Numbered from the stretch's first letter, positions 1-14,058 are shown. The stretch: 64,000 nt of DNA from Effrenium voratum (GCA_963377175.1 CAUJNA010001458.1:985609-1049608), one strand, 5' to 3'. Made by a program: numbers and translations. Notes: generated from the sequence alone by a model not told the origin.

Positions 1-580
1 GCAAAGGTGCATTTTGCTCAGAGTCATCTTGAACCCCCCTTCCGGGCCCCGAGCCCCTCCAAGCCCCACCCCCCCGACCCCCAATACGCAACAAGCAACC
101 CACAAGCCGAAGAAACGCTAAGGTGAGCATTTGCTTCTCCAAGGGCCTTGGTGCGCCGGTGGGCTCGGCCCTCTGAAGCTCAACAGACATCTTCGCGAAA
201 GCCCGGCGCCTGCGCAAGGCCGCGGGCGGTGGCCGGGAGGGGAATGAGCGGGGTTTGCCATGGACCATGTGAAGCATCACTACTGCGCTGTAGCCTGTCC
301 AGGCGCCATCAGAGTTGTGTAGTCATGGGCAAGCGGGCATCGGGGCGATTCACGGTTGTGCCGGCAGCGACCGCACCATCCGTTGGCGGCGCATCGGGGC
401 CCATCACCGGATGGCATGCTGCTGCTGCCCTCGAAGCATGAACCAGGCGTCCTCCTCACCTCACGGCCAAGTCACACGAACCCGAGCCGGCCCTCGACCG
501 TCACCTTGTGGATGGTGCTGCTCAAGGTATCCAGCGATACCAGGGTGGGTGATGCTGCCACCGACGCATGGCCCATGGCT
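1..580. other. No recognised gene, left edge
   Basis: GC-rich at 190-420 with overlapping short open frames on the plus strand. None resembles a known family and no dinoflagellate-type exon could be tied to the AKR gene. Confidence 0.4.
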
Positions 581-888
581 GAGTCATTGCACCGAGTCAT
601 CATGAGAGTCATTGCACAGAGTCATCATGAGAGTCATTGCACAGAGTCATCATGAGAGTCATTGCACAGAGTCATCATGACAGCCATTGCATACAGTCAT
701 CACACAAGAGTCATTGCACAGAGTCATCATGACAGCCATTGCATAGAGTCATCACACAAGAGTCATTGAACGGAGTCATCACGAGAGTCATTGCACAGAG
801 TCATCGTGCGAGTCATTGCACAGAATCATCATGAGAGTCATTGCACAGAATCATCATGAGAGTCATTGCACAGAGTCATGAGAGTCAC
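581..888. repeat. 25-bp minisatellite (GAGTCATTGCACAGAGTCAT...)
   Basis: About a dozen tandem copies of a 25-bp unit alternating GAGTCATTGCAC and AGAGTCATCAT. Some copies carry CAGCCATTGCAT or lose a few bases. Each unit contains two near-copies of GAGTCAT, so the unit itself arose by duplication. Confidence 0.9.
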
Positions 889-2640
889 TTGCGTTGTAGT
901 CACTGTTTTGCTCGAGGGCGGTATGTGTCATCTTTGACGTGCTTGGCAAACTCGTGTGAGGGGCGGTCCGATAGGTGGCAAGATAGCAGGAACAAGGTTA
1001 GTTGCTGTGTGTTGCTCGTGACCACATCGAGCAAAACCTTGCGCGGGAATGATCGCCGGGCTGTGATGCTTTCGGGCCAACCGTAGTCTAGTTGTATCTT
1101 GGGGTCATTCCATTTCTTCCCGTACAAAGGAAACCATTTGGGATGGAATTGGTGGGGGTCAGACCGAGTTTCCGGGTGTTTGGTTGAATGAATCTGTTTT
1201 GAGGAAATCCCGAAAGGAAACCAGAAGATGGATTGAATTTATGGGCGTCAGTCCATTCCCAGCTGAGAACCAAGTTGGGTTGGTGGTTTGGGTTGGTCAG
1301 GCTTTCCCAGAAAACCCCCCAGAAGAAGGGGTTCAAATCCTACCAATCCAAACCACCATGTTTTTGGTGTCCACGGAACGGCTCAAGTGGTACCCCAAAA
1401 AAAAATCGATTCATTTTACTGTTGAAGCTGTGCACTCTATGCCGTCGCCTTGGGAACTTCCCAAACTCCAGCGGGGAAGGGAGTTCACGGACATGGAGAT
1501 AGTTTGGCAAAAGGTGGGGGGTGCCGCAACCGGGAAACGGAAACAAGGACTTGGTTGCTGCAACGACCCCTCCCCGCGAAAAGTGAATCACTTGTTGGGG
1601 GGGGTTAGTGGAAAACACCCTTTATTTCAACCAAAAAAGTCTAAAGATCCAACCCAATAGCAGTCAAGAGGAGAACAGCGGGTCTTAGCAGGCTTGCCCT
1701 TCCCGGGTTTCAAGCTGGCGCTTTTGAGACGGCAAAAGCGACCATTCTGGCCAAGCCATGGTACCTGAAGCAACAGGGGTTTTCTGCACATGGTCACTTC
1801 CATGGTTTGATATCGGTGTGGGAAAAGGACGGAATCCCACAAAGGCACCAGGGCATTTCGGCACAACAGCTAAGGCTAGCAATGATGAGACAAGATTCAA
1901 TGCTACAATCTAGAGGTTCTTATACAAGAGATTCCTAAACATGTGTCCTATCCATGTGCCCGGAGTAGCCACCACAAGTAAAACCGTTTATGGATCCCCC
2001 CGCCGCTTGAAATCGTCCACCACCCAAACAACCCCAAGACCCCAGGCCGTGACCTCATTGGTCAGCGGGACCATCCGAAGTGCTGGCTCCACAACTTCTC
2101 TCCCTTTCTTCCTTCATTGCTTTGGAGGAACGTTCCCTGACCCGGGCCTTCTCTCTCTCTCTCTCTCTATCTCTCTTTCTCTCCCTCTCTCCCATCTCTC
2201 TCCGTGAGAATAGGACACCCCAGTGGGCAACTCATGTCCTCATATCCTGATTTCAGAGCAATTGGCACAAGTTGGCAGCAAAGGCTCGTGTGAGCCACAG
2301 GGTTCTTCCACTTCTGAATGTGCGAGCAACCCTGAACATGATTGGACGGTCCCCTTCATCAACTGCCTATTCTTCTAGTCACATACAACATGCCAATGGC
2401 AAAGGGACAGTTTCATGAGGGAACCAACTACTTGGAAACACCTGGAGTTTTGCCACGCAGCCAAACAGGCCCGTCGCCATCTCCATCCGAGTCATGGAAA
2501 CCAACCCTGCCACCCTGAAACAAACGACCCACAAGGGGCAGAAGGAAAACATAAGATCTCGACACCATGCATTTGGGTGTGTTTTTCTTTGGACCCAACA
2601 CGGATTTTGGTGGAGTTTGTTTTTTTTGTTTAATCTTTTC
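889..2640. other. Non-coding, no feature recognised apart from a CT run
   Basis: Expected location of the missing 3' exon(s) and 3' UTR of the AKR gene, but no fitting exon was seen. It contains a CT microsatellite at 2149-2204. Confidence 0.4.
2149..2204. repeat. (CT)n microsatellite
   Basis: About 25 CT dinucleotides with a few interruptions (CTAT, CTTT, CCCT). Confidence 0.9.
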
Positions 2641-2653
2641 CGTGGTCGATCTC

Positions 2654-2691
2654 AAAAGCCGCTCCGGCGTCAGCGCCACCCCCAGGCTCGC
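2654..2691 (-). CDS. AKR exon, C-terminal ([11 protein letters not shown])
   Basis: The reading [12 protein letters not shown] matches the AKR helix that follows the IPGTTK strand. The acceptor is GCACGAG before GCGAGC. The 3' end is uncertain. A GA donor at 2653-2652 is possible; otherwise the frame runs on into poorer sequence. The last family residues are not found below 2.6 kb. Confidence 0.6.
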
Positions 2692-5416
2692 CTCGTGCGG
2701 ATAAAAAGGCGAAAACCTCCCTTCCAGTAAAACGCACAAGCTTTGCAGGGTCCGGTCGTTTGGACACTTCAAATACCTGTCGGTTTTGACACCTCAAATG
2801 GGTACTTACAAAAGACAACCCGCAATCAGTCAGGCTCCGTGAAAAGCCGGGAATCAACGAATCAATAGTGTCCCTTTCTGATCAACTGGCGTCAACTTGC
2901 TGGGTGCTTGGGCATCGAAAGTACATCCAGCTTAATGTCCGCCAACCGTTTTTGACCTGAAAGCCGCATTGCGTAGTCACCTAAGGGGGGTTTCCCGCAC
3001 TTGCAGAAACAAATGAGTAGAAAAAGGGCGGGAATCGGGAAAGATATGCATACCACACTTAGCCAAAATGTTTGGAAACCCCAGATCTAAGGATTGTGCA
3101 CGCCCCGGGGCCCGGCACCCAGATCTGAACTGGTGGCCCCCGGGGAAGATGCAGTGCGGGGGTTGAAGATGTCTTTTCCACGCGAGATTCGTGCTGGTGG
3201 TAATAACAAAGACACGGAAATACACCAGAACATGGTAAGACAAGACAAAAGGGATGTGAATACTACCAGCAGCTTCCTTCTGTGTAAGAGGGCTAGAAAG
3301 GACAGGGGGGGAGCTGTAATTATGTCTGGCCAAATTGCTAGCAATCATAAACCAGAAACGAGGAATCCTCAAGAAACCCTCGTCATGGGCGAGCCCGCCT
3401 TATCCCCGTCTCGGTGAGCTCACTAGGCCCCTCCCCTCCTTCCCCTCACCCCGCCAGGTTCGTCTTGGCGTTGGCAATCTTTGTGGTGCCCGGGATGGCG
3501 ATCATGCTCAGGCCCAGCTGCTCAGCCTTGAAGTAAAGCCTCCAGTCCATGAATCCAACCCCAAGGCACAAGATAACCGTGTGTCAAGCAATGTAAGTTT
3601 CGCCCAAACGACGAGTTCAAGCAAGAACACACCCAAAGCAAGCCTTCTGCTTGCAATGGGCAAATTGAGGGAAACCCCCCAAAAAAAGGCCGTGTTCCTT
3701 CCTCTCGACGCCCGAGGCGCCAGGCCAGCGAGAGCTGCGCGGCCGTGACGCTCTTGGCCTCCGCCATGGCCTCGATCTTCTTCAGCAGCTCCTGACGCGG
3801 CGAGTCCGAAGCGACGCGAAACGCGAAGCGCGGAGCGCGAGGCCCCCGGCGGCTGCGGTTCCCTCGCTGATTCGGCGCGCGCCTGGGACTTGTCCACCGC
3901 GCGTTGTTTTTTGGAAGGGAAAAGATTAGAGGCTTGAACCCCAAGTGGTTGATTTGTGTTTTCCCCGGGTTTCAACAAGTCTGCCTTGGGTGGTCAACAA
4001 AGTGGAACCCATGGGTGAGTTAGAAAAGGAGCGTTTTCCAGTTGTCCTTTTGGTCTCCTTTATGCCCCCTTTTTGGTGAGAGTGAGTTTTGAAACATCAA
4101 CTTTGGGGGGTTTAAGCGAATTTCCTTCTGGCGGGGTGGTGTGGGAAACGTAGGGAACCCTCTGGGAAGCTGAAACCAACTGAAGCAATTGAAACTGTAG
4201 CTCTCACAGTGGCCCAAATCGGATGCATCGGACTTGGACCCGGAAAATCGAAGAGTCGCTTGTCAATGGCTGAACATGAGTTCGCCAAAACAAAGGGGCA
4301 ACATGGTCGGGCCAAGTAGCAGCCCGCAAAAAATATCTCACGCGACGTCAACCTTTTGCATTAGGCCCAAAGCTTGTTTTGATACGCCCGGACGTGTGTT
4401 CTAAAACAGGGCACAAGATATTCCTGGCATCTTTCTCTGTTCGTCTGGGCGAAACCTTGCCTTCCCACACAGTTGCCGACAGTGCACCCCTTTTTTGCGA
4501 TGCATCATGCTGCCACCTGGCACCCAGTTCAGGTGGCAGCAGAGCCCCACATCCACGCGCGCCAGCACGTGGACCAGGCGAAACCAAGGGTGGGAGGGTG
4601 ACAGGGAGACAAGCAGGTTTGACGCACGCACAAGGATGCAAGCATGCAAACCTTCCCTCGCAACCCATTTTGCCCAACAGTGTTTGCTGCTTTCAGCCCT
4701 CAAAAGGATCGCACAAACACCCCAGAACCCTCAACGAATCTTGGTTGCTGCAACGACCCCTCTACAAAAAGTGAGTTTCACTTTTTGTGGGCTTACGGAA
4801 AACCAAATTGATTTGCCGCACAAGATTAAGGTCTAAAAAGTTCCGTTACATAGCGATCAACGACTCAGCTCCTGGTTCTGCTTCAAGTTCTCCTCGCTGT
4901 ACCTGGGCTGCGCCGCGCGCCAGTCCGTGGGCACCTCCACCGGCGCTGCCGCCAGCAGGTTCCCTCAGCCGGCGGAGCGAGGCGTTGCCGGCGTTGGGCG
5001 TTGGGCGTTTCGCCGACCAGCCGAAGAACTCAAAAACCAGGCAAACGGACATCACAAGCTCAACCACAGGCAGCTGCTCGGAAAGAGCAACACCAACAAC
5101 AACTTGCTCCTTGAGTGAAGTGGAATTGGCAAGCGTGTCGGCATACCAAACCAATCCAATCAATCCCATCCCATCGAATCCAAACCAATCCAATCCATCA
5201 ATAAACCAACGAACCAGTTTTCTTAGTGGGGAAACGGCTCATTTTTAGAGAACCCCTCAGATTTCTACGGTCCCCTCTGAAACTCCGAAGTGGGTTGTAC
5301 AGATTGGGGATGTCCAAAAATGAGCTTGGGTTTCTTTTGCATTTGAAGAACGACCGTTGCTTCGGGTTTTCCTTTGACACGAAAAAAAGAGCGGAAGAAG
5401 AAAAAACTGGCATCCT

Positions 5417-5474
<58 letters not shown>

Positions 5475-5733
5475 CCCCAGTGACTTTGCGTGTTTCTTTG
5501 AGGGTAGCCTTCTAGGGCGGTCCCAAGCGCTGGCCAGCGGTGAGTAGGCCACCACTCCGATGCCTAGCTCCTGGCCGGACACTTCCGCGGCGGCCGGGCG
5601 GCGGGGGTGGTGGTCCATGCGATTGCCGGTATGCCCCGTTTGAACTGGGGCAAAAGAAGCTGATGCAATGGTTCTATATATATATATATACACACGTGTC
5701 TTTGTAGATTTATGTAAACACGTGTGTATATAC

Positions 5734-5764
<31 letters not shown>

Positions 5765-8700
5765 TGTATGTATGTATGTATGTATGTATGTATGTATGTA
5801 TGTATGTATGTATGTATGTATGTATGTATGTATGTATGTATGTATGTATGTATGTATATGTAAACACGCGTGTATATACATGTGTAGGTGTATATATATA
5901 TATATATATATATATGCATTTATTTATTATTATTATTTTAATTAAAAAAAAGCACGTGTGTGTATATATATATAAACACCCGTGTATATATATATATATA
6001 TATATGTGTGTAAACGCACGTGTGTATATATGTAGATACATATATATATATATATATGTAAACATGTAAACGCACGTGTGTGTGTGTGTGTGTGTGTGTT
6101 TGTGTATATACACGTACGTTTACATACATATATATATATATATATATGTGTATATATGTAAACGTACGTGTATGTATGTGTACCTATATGTATATACATA
6201 GATACATAAACGACCTTGTTGCAGGGGCTGGGTGAATTGACGACAGGAAAGGGAGAGAGAAGTGCACATGATCTGAAGAAAATGACACCAGGAGGCATAA
6301 AAAGAAAGGGAGGTTAGCTTTAAGGGAACAGATCTGGTTGGAGGAGTCCGGCTCCCCCTTCCCATCCTTGCAGCAATCCAGCAGGAACTCCTCCACGAGG
6401 TTCCTCCAGCCGGTTGGCGGCTGCCGTTGATCCGGTGATATCTTCACGCAGCATCATTGATCCAAATATTATTCTGAAATATTACCCTCTATTTCCAACT
6501 TGGAAGTGGACCAGAAGCCCTTTCAAGAGGGTGGCTTTCGTCTTCCAAACTCCGACATGATCCACCTCCATCCAGGCGATTCTGTTTGCTTGCCGCAATC
6601 AAACCCCACTGTATGATGGCACAGCTTTCCCTTCTGAAGGGGCCAGTCCCGTTACGGAAAATGTTCCTCCGGTGCCAAGTTGTTGCAGAGACTCCTCCAT
6701 CCTGTTCGCAGAACATCCATCTTTTCTGAACGTCGGTGAAGATGTCCGATTTCGAATCCCTGAAAAGATGAGCTGGAGATTACAGCTCTCCTGTTTCACC
6801 AGATGGATCCCTGCCGTTCCTGGGACCTGACTTCGCTAGCGAAGGCCACGTCACTGGCCTCCGCAAGCCCACGGGTGAACTTTTTGACGGGAAAAAAGCC
6901 CAAGGGGAGACCAACCCATTAGGGCGCTGTCAAGAACCCACATGCCGCCACTCCTTTGGAGAGGAAAACCACACCATGGGGGGTCCCTGGAGGGGGGGGA
7001 ACACGGGGTCCAGCCCTAGAAAACACCCCAATGTCAGCCAGAAATTGGCAAGGCCATGCAAGCCAAAGAGGGTATAGGGAACTATGCCATGCTTTGTGTG
7101 TCAAAAAACACACCCAAATGCCGCAACTCCTTTGGAGACACCCACATGGGGGCGAAACATGGGGTCTACGTGCATCCGGCATCCCGGCCCTACGGCTCTG
7201 AAAAGCCCGAGCTCTGTCGCCTGAAACACCTCCGCAAAAGATTCAGCCAACAGGACACTCTGAAGAACATGGACTCTGTATTCTGCCACTGATTCTGACC
7301 AAGCGCAAATCTCACGAGAAGCATAGTTCGTCCATCCACCCTGCGAAGCCAAAGCCTTTTGGGTAGATTGCCTGTGGACCTTTGGAGAGTATGGCAAAAG
7401 CAAAAACCAGTGGGTCAACTTGTAGGTGTCCCAAACCCGCTTGGATCTTTGGCAGGCGTTCCTTACCAACTTGATGCCAGATCTGGTCTCCTGGTCACGA
7501 GGCTCCACTCGATCTGAATCGCCGCCACCTGCAAGCCGAACTGCCGAGTCCAGCCAGTGCTGAAGATGATAAGAACTACCTACTAGGTCCTCCAGTAGAG
7601 AGATTGGAATAAGGGTACCAACTTTTTTCAACAGTCTATTTTGGTAGGGGAACCCTCCCCCAAAAACAGGTAAAAGGGCACTACTGGGGGACCCAGGCTA
7701 CATAGGTGTTGGCAGTTGCATGAGCGGCTCGGTATACACGTTGATGCGCGTTGAGGAAAATTCCAAAGGATATCACTCATCTGTGCCCACGCCCTTGGGC
7801 TGCAAGACCGAGCTCTTTTTCAAAACATCTGCGAAGTGAGCAACTTGTGATGCCGACATGGTGAGTACCCGAAGGGTGCAAGAAGCAAGAAATGATGCAC
7901 CTGCTATGGAATTTAGCTGGCCATGGGTCAAAAGCCAAATTGTATCCCCAGTGAACATCCCAACCCACTAAAATTGACTCTGTGGCTGGTGAATTCACCT
8001 ACCCCAAAATGTTTTGGACCCACAGCCAGCTGAGTAAGCAGGCTTCAGGAAGTGGGATCAAACCCTGAAGCGGCCACCCGCCGCCCCACCCCCCAGCCCC
8101 ACACCCCAGCCCCACCCCCAACCCCCCCCCACCTCCCACCCCACCTCCCACCCCACCCCTTCGAATCGGCTCTCCGAGGCGCTGGGTGGATGGCGTGCAG
8201 CTTGCGCACCCAGTCAGGAGAGAACTCCGAGAGCCCCACGTGCCGCACCTTCCCCGACTTCACGATCTCCTGAAACAAGTCTTCAGGGCCCACCCCGCCC
8301 AGGACACCCTCAAATGGGGTTCCTTTGGCAAGAACCTTCGCAAGCTCAGACGAACAAATTGCTCCGTCTCTCCTGCGTTCAAAGAGGAAGCCGAAGGGAA
8401 GTTACGGAAAAATGAGTCACTTTGCAGGGGCTCACACCTGAACCCGTACAGGAATCTCCCTTCCCGACCATCTTAGGGTGTAGGCATTCCCCTATATTCC
8501 TTGCTGGGAACAACTCATCAATAAAGTTGTGTTATAGGATAATTGTTTTGCGGGGGTGAACACCAAGCTAGGTTGATTCATCCGGCTCAAAAATTGAGCA
8601 GGAAACATCGGAATCCTCTTCCATCTCAGCGTGCCCACCCTTTTGACTTCTTGCTCTTCTTGAAAGATCCCCATTTGAGACATAATCAAAACCCGGTAGT

Positions 8701-11700
8701 CAACATTGTTTACCCAGAACCATGTAAAGAACTAAGAAGGCGGCCGCAGCTATGGTTGGGATTGTCCCTCACTCACCTTCATCTACCCAGGTTTTGATTG
8801 TGGCTCATTTCAGGGTGGAGGGGTGAATGCGCTTTCCCGAGGTTTGGCGGGATTATTTCCTAGGTTCGGCAGCGGCTTCACTTGTTGAAGACGTTTGTTT
8901 GCAAAATACAGTCCGCAAGGACCTTCCCTGCTTCAAGCACACCTGCTTCCACCACACAACAAAATCTGCAGAAGGATCAGTTTTGGAGGTGTTATATATA
9001 TATATATATATATACATGCAACAGAGTCCAGCTGGGGAACACTTTCTGAAGCAAGCAACACACAAACAAGCCCAGACAGGGTAGGGTTGGATTGGGAGGT
9101 GTGCGGTTGAGTAAGATTGGCTTGGAGGCTTTAGAGCGGGGTTTGGCGTGGAGTTGGGGTAGAATTAAGCGTGCTTAGGGTGGGATTGAGGAGAGGCTAA
9201 TCAGCGTTGTGGGGTTTAGGGTGGGTTTTAAGCTTTGGGGGGACGTGGGGGGGGGGGGGGGTGTTCAGAGCGCATCTACGGGGGGGCTGGTGGGTTTAGG
9301 GCGCGGTGAGGTTTGCTCAGGTTTGGTTAGCTCAGGTTGGCTCAAGGTTGGTAGAGACTGGGCTTAGGGTTGGCTTAGCGCAGGGTGGGCTTGAGGTTGT
9401 GTTTGGGCTTGTTCTTTCCGTGTGGTTTAGAATGTGCTTAAGGGCGGTGTAGGGTGGGTTTACTCCGGCAGAAACAGCGTGAGACGCGGCCGAAGCTTTC
9501 GCCGAACTTCGGCTGTCCAACTGAAAGCTACTCAGCAGCTCCAAGGGTTGATCTCAGCTCTGCCTGGATTCCACCAGCACGGAAGCTGCACTCACGAACC
9601 CCTGCCGCAAGCATGCTGCCTCGAAGGATAGAAAAAATAAACGTCGGTAGGGTACTGCCTGAGAGTTCTAAGATGCCGTCACGCCTGCCACCGAAAAACG
9701 AGGCCGCGACTGCTTTCCACCAACTCAACACCTGGTCTACCATCTTATGCACCTTCTCTTGCAATTTGTTTAGCACATCTGCCCGCGCTTGACTTTCTGA
9801 AGAAGAAAAGGGAGAAAAAAAATGGCCGCGGCCCAACATCAATCGGCTTCTAGACCTGCGTCGGCTTATCCACAATCTGTATGGTAGGGTCGGCTGAGGG
9901 TTTGTGCGGGCTGGGGGTTTAGGGTTGCTACACGGTGAGTCTAAGGTTGCTTTTGCATGGGCTCAGGGATGGTTTAGGGCTCCTGCTTCATGGTTGGTTT
10001 TGGTGGGTGTAGGGAGGGTAGGGCTGGTTTCGGGTTGATTCAGGAGTGGTTTACGTTTTGTTTAGGGTGGATTCAGGGTGAGTTTAGGGTGAGTTCAGAG
10101 TGAGTTTACCGCGAAGTTACGGTTGCTTGGGGTTGGTTCGTTTAGGGGTTATTAAAGGTTTAGAATGAATTTAGGTTTGGTTTAGGGTAGGTTTTGGGTT
10201 GGTTTCGAGTTTGCTTTGGGTGGGTTTAGCGTCAGTTCAGCCTCAGTTCAGCGTCAGTTTAGGTCAGTTCAGTTCAGGGTCGGCTTAGGGTTGGCTTTGC
10301 AGTGGTTCGTTGAGGGTTGGTTTAGGTGGGCTTTAGCATGGTGGGTTTAGGGCTGAGTTTAGGGTTGGTAGGGTTTGTTTAGGTGCTGGCTTGGGGTTCA
10401 TTCAGGGTGGGTTGTCGGGTTTGAGGTTGGCTTGCGCTGTTGCTGCATGGGTGGTTTAGTATGTGTTTAGAATTAGTGTTGGGTTGAGGTGGGTTCAGGG
10501 TGAGGTTGCGGCTTTTTGTGTTTGTTTGGGGGTGGTGGGTTGGTCTAGGTGTGCTTCGGATTGGGGTTGGCTTAGGGTTGGAATGGGTGTGAGGTGAATT
10601 TAGGCTTCTTCTTCAGCGTGTGCTTAGGGTGGGCTCAGAGCCGACCGAACGACCGCCCGACTGACTGGCCGAGCGATGGCCTGAAGGATCCACGGACCAA
10701 CCCGACTGGCTGGACACCACGCAGCAAAACGCCAAGCTGAACTGAAACTGGGGCCATCCATGTTCTTAACCACACTGAAACAACGCCGTCGTCCACAACG
10801 CTGGGACCGGTTGCCTTGCGTTGTTTTTTGCAGCTTGCAGCATGCGTTCTTTCCGTTTAGGTTGTCCCATGATATGGCCGCACTCCATTCTCCTTCATGG
10901 ATGCCATCCATTGCTCCGCCTTCTCCAGCGTGCTGGGCGGCCTCTCTGGAGCAGTGGGGATAAGGGATCTGTGATCTGCAACCGTTTCTGAGACATCCTG
11001 GAAAAGCCTTCGCTTTTCCCGAGGGACGAACATATTTCCGGTCCAAAAGGAAGAAGTGAGACAAGTTTGGCATACCAAACCTTGTTTCAACTTGTGGGTT
11101 GGTCAAAAAGTTGTCCAAGGCATCAGTGCGTAGTTGTTTTTAAACGGATCACCCCGGGACTCAAAAGAATTGAGTCCCGATCCAAAGCCGAGCTACACGA
11201 CATGTGGCTAGCCGAACAAAAGTGCAACCAAACCTTCAGAGGTTTTGTGTCAGTCCTAAGCAAAGGCTCTTCAAGGAGCCTATGCAAAACCCATGGTGAT
11301 TGCAGTTCCACAGACTGTTGGTTCTACCACAATGCCTATATTGGGTGTGTAGATTCACTATAATCTCTTAAACTGTGGTAGACGCTTCCACTCCCATTTG
11401 GCCGCTCACTTTGGACTCACCAGCAAACCAGCCCCCCCTGCCCGGAGGTTGCATGAAGTTTCCTTGAGATTCACCGGCAGCCTTTCGAGAATCTGCCCAC
11501 GACCTCTCCAATCCAACCCAAAGAAAACCCGAATACCCCACCTAAAAAACTGTCATAGCTGGCTGTGGGTCAAAACCAATGGTACCATTTTGGGGTTTGT
11601 GAATTCGCCACCCATTTAAGTCCAGTGGTTGGATTGGAATGTTCACTGGGGACTCCAATTTGGCTTTTGACCCATGGCCAGCTCGCGAGTTGTCCCAACA

Positions 11701-14027
11701 GCTTGGGACAACTTCCACAAAACCCCACCCCAAGTGTCGAAGACTCGAGCCACGGAGGCCACAGGCCCCGAGACAGCGGTGCCCAGGTAATGTTGACCCA
11801 GAATTCATAAGCACGTCCCATTAGGGGGGGTGTTCCCTCCAAAAGTGATTAATCCCCACTGAAAGGGGACACCCCCCAATGAATCAACCAGGGGTTTATT
11901 AATCCGGGGTTTTCATTTAGCGGGATCCGAATGGACGGTACTTACTGGGTCATGATAAGTCTTCCCACCAGCCTGTGGCAGTAGTACAAGTCCACATCTT
12001 AGCAAGCGTGCGCTGCAAGCGCATTCCTACCTTGCCAAAGCCACTCCTCGTTACGAAGATATCTCATTCAAGCTTCTGTCAAAAAAACGGAAGAAGAAAC
12101 AAAGAAAACAACTCGCTGCCCAAACGTACTGTGTGTCTGTCAGGAGATGAACCCGGTGAAATGGCAACAGCTTCCTTTGCGCCCTTGCCAAAATCATCTG
12201 CTCCGAGAACCTAGGGTCACTTTGGAACACCTTCAAGGGCGGGAACACTTGAACGTCTATGTTCAGCTGGTTGAAGCTTGAAGCCTTTGTTGCTCCCAGA
12301 CAGGTTTCCCACGTGCAAAAGTTGCAAAGTCGGCCCGGCTAGAAAAGGGGAATCAAGCAACCTCCGAGGGCCACCAGCGATCTAGGGCAAAGCACCAGTT
12401 GAGTTGCTGGGTCCTCAACTGTGGGCTGTTTAAACTCCCCAGCGTGTGACCCGCTTGGTTTCTGCAAGCAAAATAGCGACCATTTGTGACTGGACCCACT
12501 TGTGGATCTCCTGACCGCTTGAGATTGATACAACCGAAGACAGGACAAGTACCCGAGCAAAGCGCAGCCTTGCCTACTGAATCTCTGACAACCCCCAAGA
12601 ACTAAGAAAAGGAGCCTCAAACACACAACCATCAAGGCACAAAGCAGGTCAGGACCTGTTGGCGACAAGTAACAGGAATTGAAGAGTACTTCAAAAGGGA
12701 CGTGGAGCGGGGCATTGCTCTCCAGTTGGTTGGGCTACCAGTCCCTTTCTGAGAATGTATTCCCCAAGTGGTCAACTTGGAGCTGAATGTGCCCTGGCAC
12801 AAGCCCCTTCACGGGTTGACTGAAACTCGAATCTGGTCAGACAGCCGAAGCCCAAAATGGTGACAGGTCCAGAAATGGGTTGGCTCTCCAACCCGCGGGG
12901 CTTCGATAGGCTTCTCATGACTTTGCCAGATGCCTGAGTGCGATTTGGCCAATCTGAATGGGGCTCTGGCCCGATTGCTGAGTCCTGATCAGAGGCTGAG
13001 TGTATACGTCAACATGTGAACCCCTGGGAACCCCTAGTTTATGGCTTAATTAACTGATAGTTATGGCTTAATTGTGGGAAATCGCCCCCAAAACTGTACA
13101 ATCAGCCTTTGACCTGAGAAAGTCGGGGACTTGGGCTCTCCTGTAATCTGAAGGCCGCTTAAACAAACCAGAGGAATTCAAAGGTCATGCTGAGTCATGT
13201 TCAAACCACGAAACAAAAGAATTTGTGTGTGTGGGTGTGCACAAGAAAGCCACCTTCTACTGGTTTATGTAGGCACTACTCTAGGTAGAACCACCTAGAA
13301 AGTACGACTAAAATGCTACGAGACAAAACACTGCTGGCCTGTCCTTTTTTGCGGGGGGCAAACCCCCCCCCCCCCCCAACCGCCCCTTCTCCCGCCAAAC
13401 GCCAAGGAGCAGTCGAGGCCCAAGCGCGCCAGGGAGGCGTCCACGGCTTGCGTCAGAGACTCCAAGTCGCACGCCTCGCCCTCGTGCATGAAGGGCATGA
13501 ACCTGGCCGTCTTGGTTCGATGTTTTTTTGAGCTAGTACCAACTGTTTTGGTGTTTTTTTGAGGGTACCAACCTATTTTTTGGTGGTGACCAGCCCTTGG
13601 CTCGTCTTTTTTGGGAGTTACTCGGGGAAATGGAAACTTGTGGAACTCACCTTAAATGAGGAATCCAAGAGGGGGCATTTTGAAACCAAGAGGGAAATTG
13701 GGGTGTCCTTGTTTTTGGTGTTGGTACCAACCTGTTTGCTGGTTTTGACCCAAGAAAGCAGATGTTTACTACAGAACAAAGCAGGTGGTGCGACAACAAA
13801 CAACCCTAGGACAAAAAAAGGAGGCATTTCACGGCTGCTCCCAAAGGATTTCTTGAAGAAGTTGACTAACTATTCTGAAAGCTGATTTTGGACCGGGTTC
13901 CTTTGTGTCAACCGCCAATTTGGTTCATTCATGCCAACCCCGTGGGGAACAGCCCTGATGAAGCAAGCCCTGCGGGGTGATCGTTGCAAAGGAAAGAGTG
14001 CAAACAAACAAACAAACAAACAAACAA

Positions 14028-14058
<31 letters not shown>

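Noticed and set aside
11730..11830. Candidate for the missing AKR His exon
   Set aside because: None of the three minus-strand readings contains the DLYYxHR pattern.
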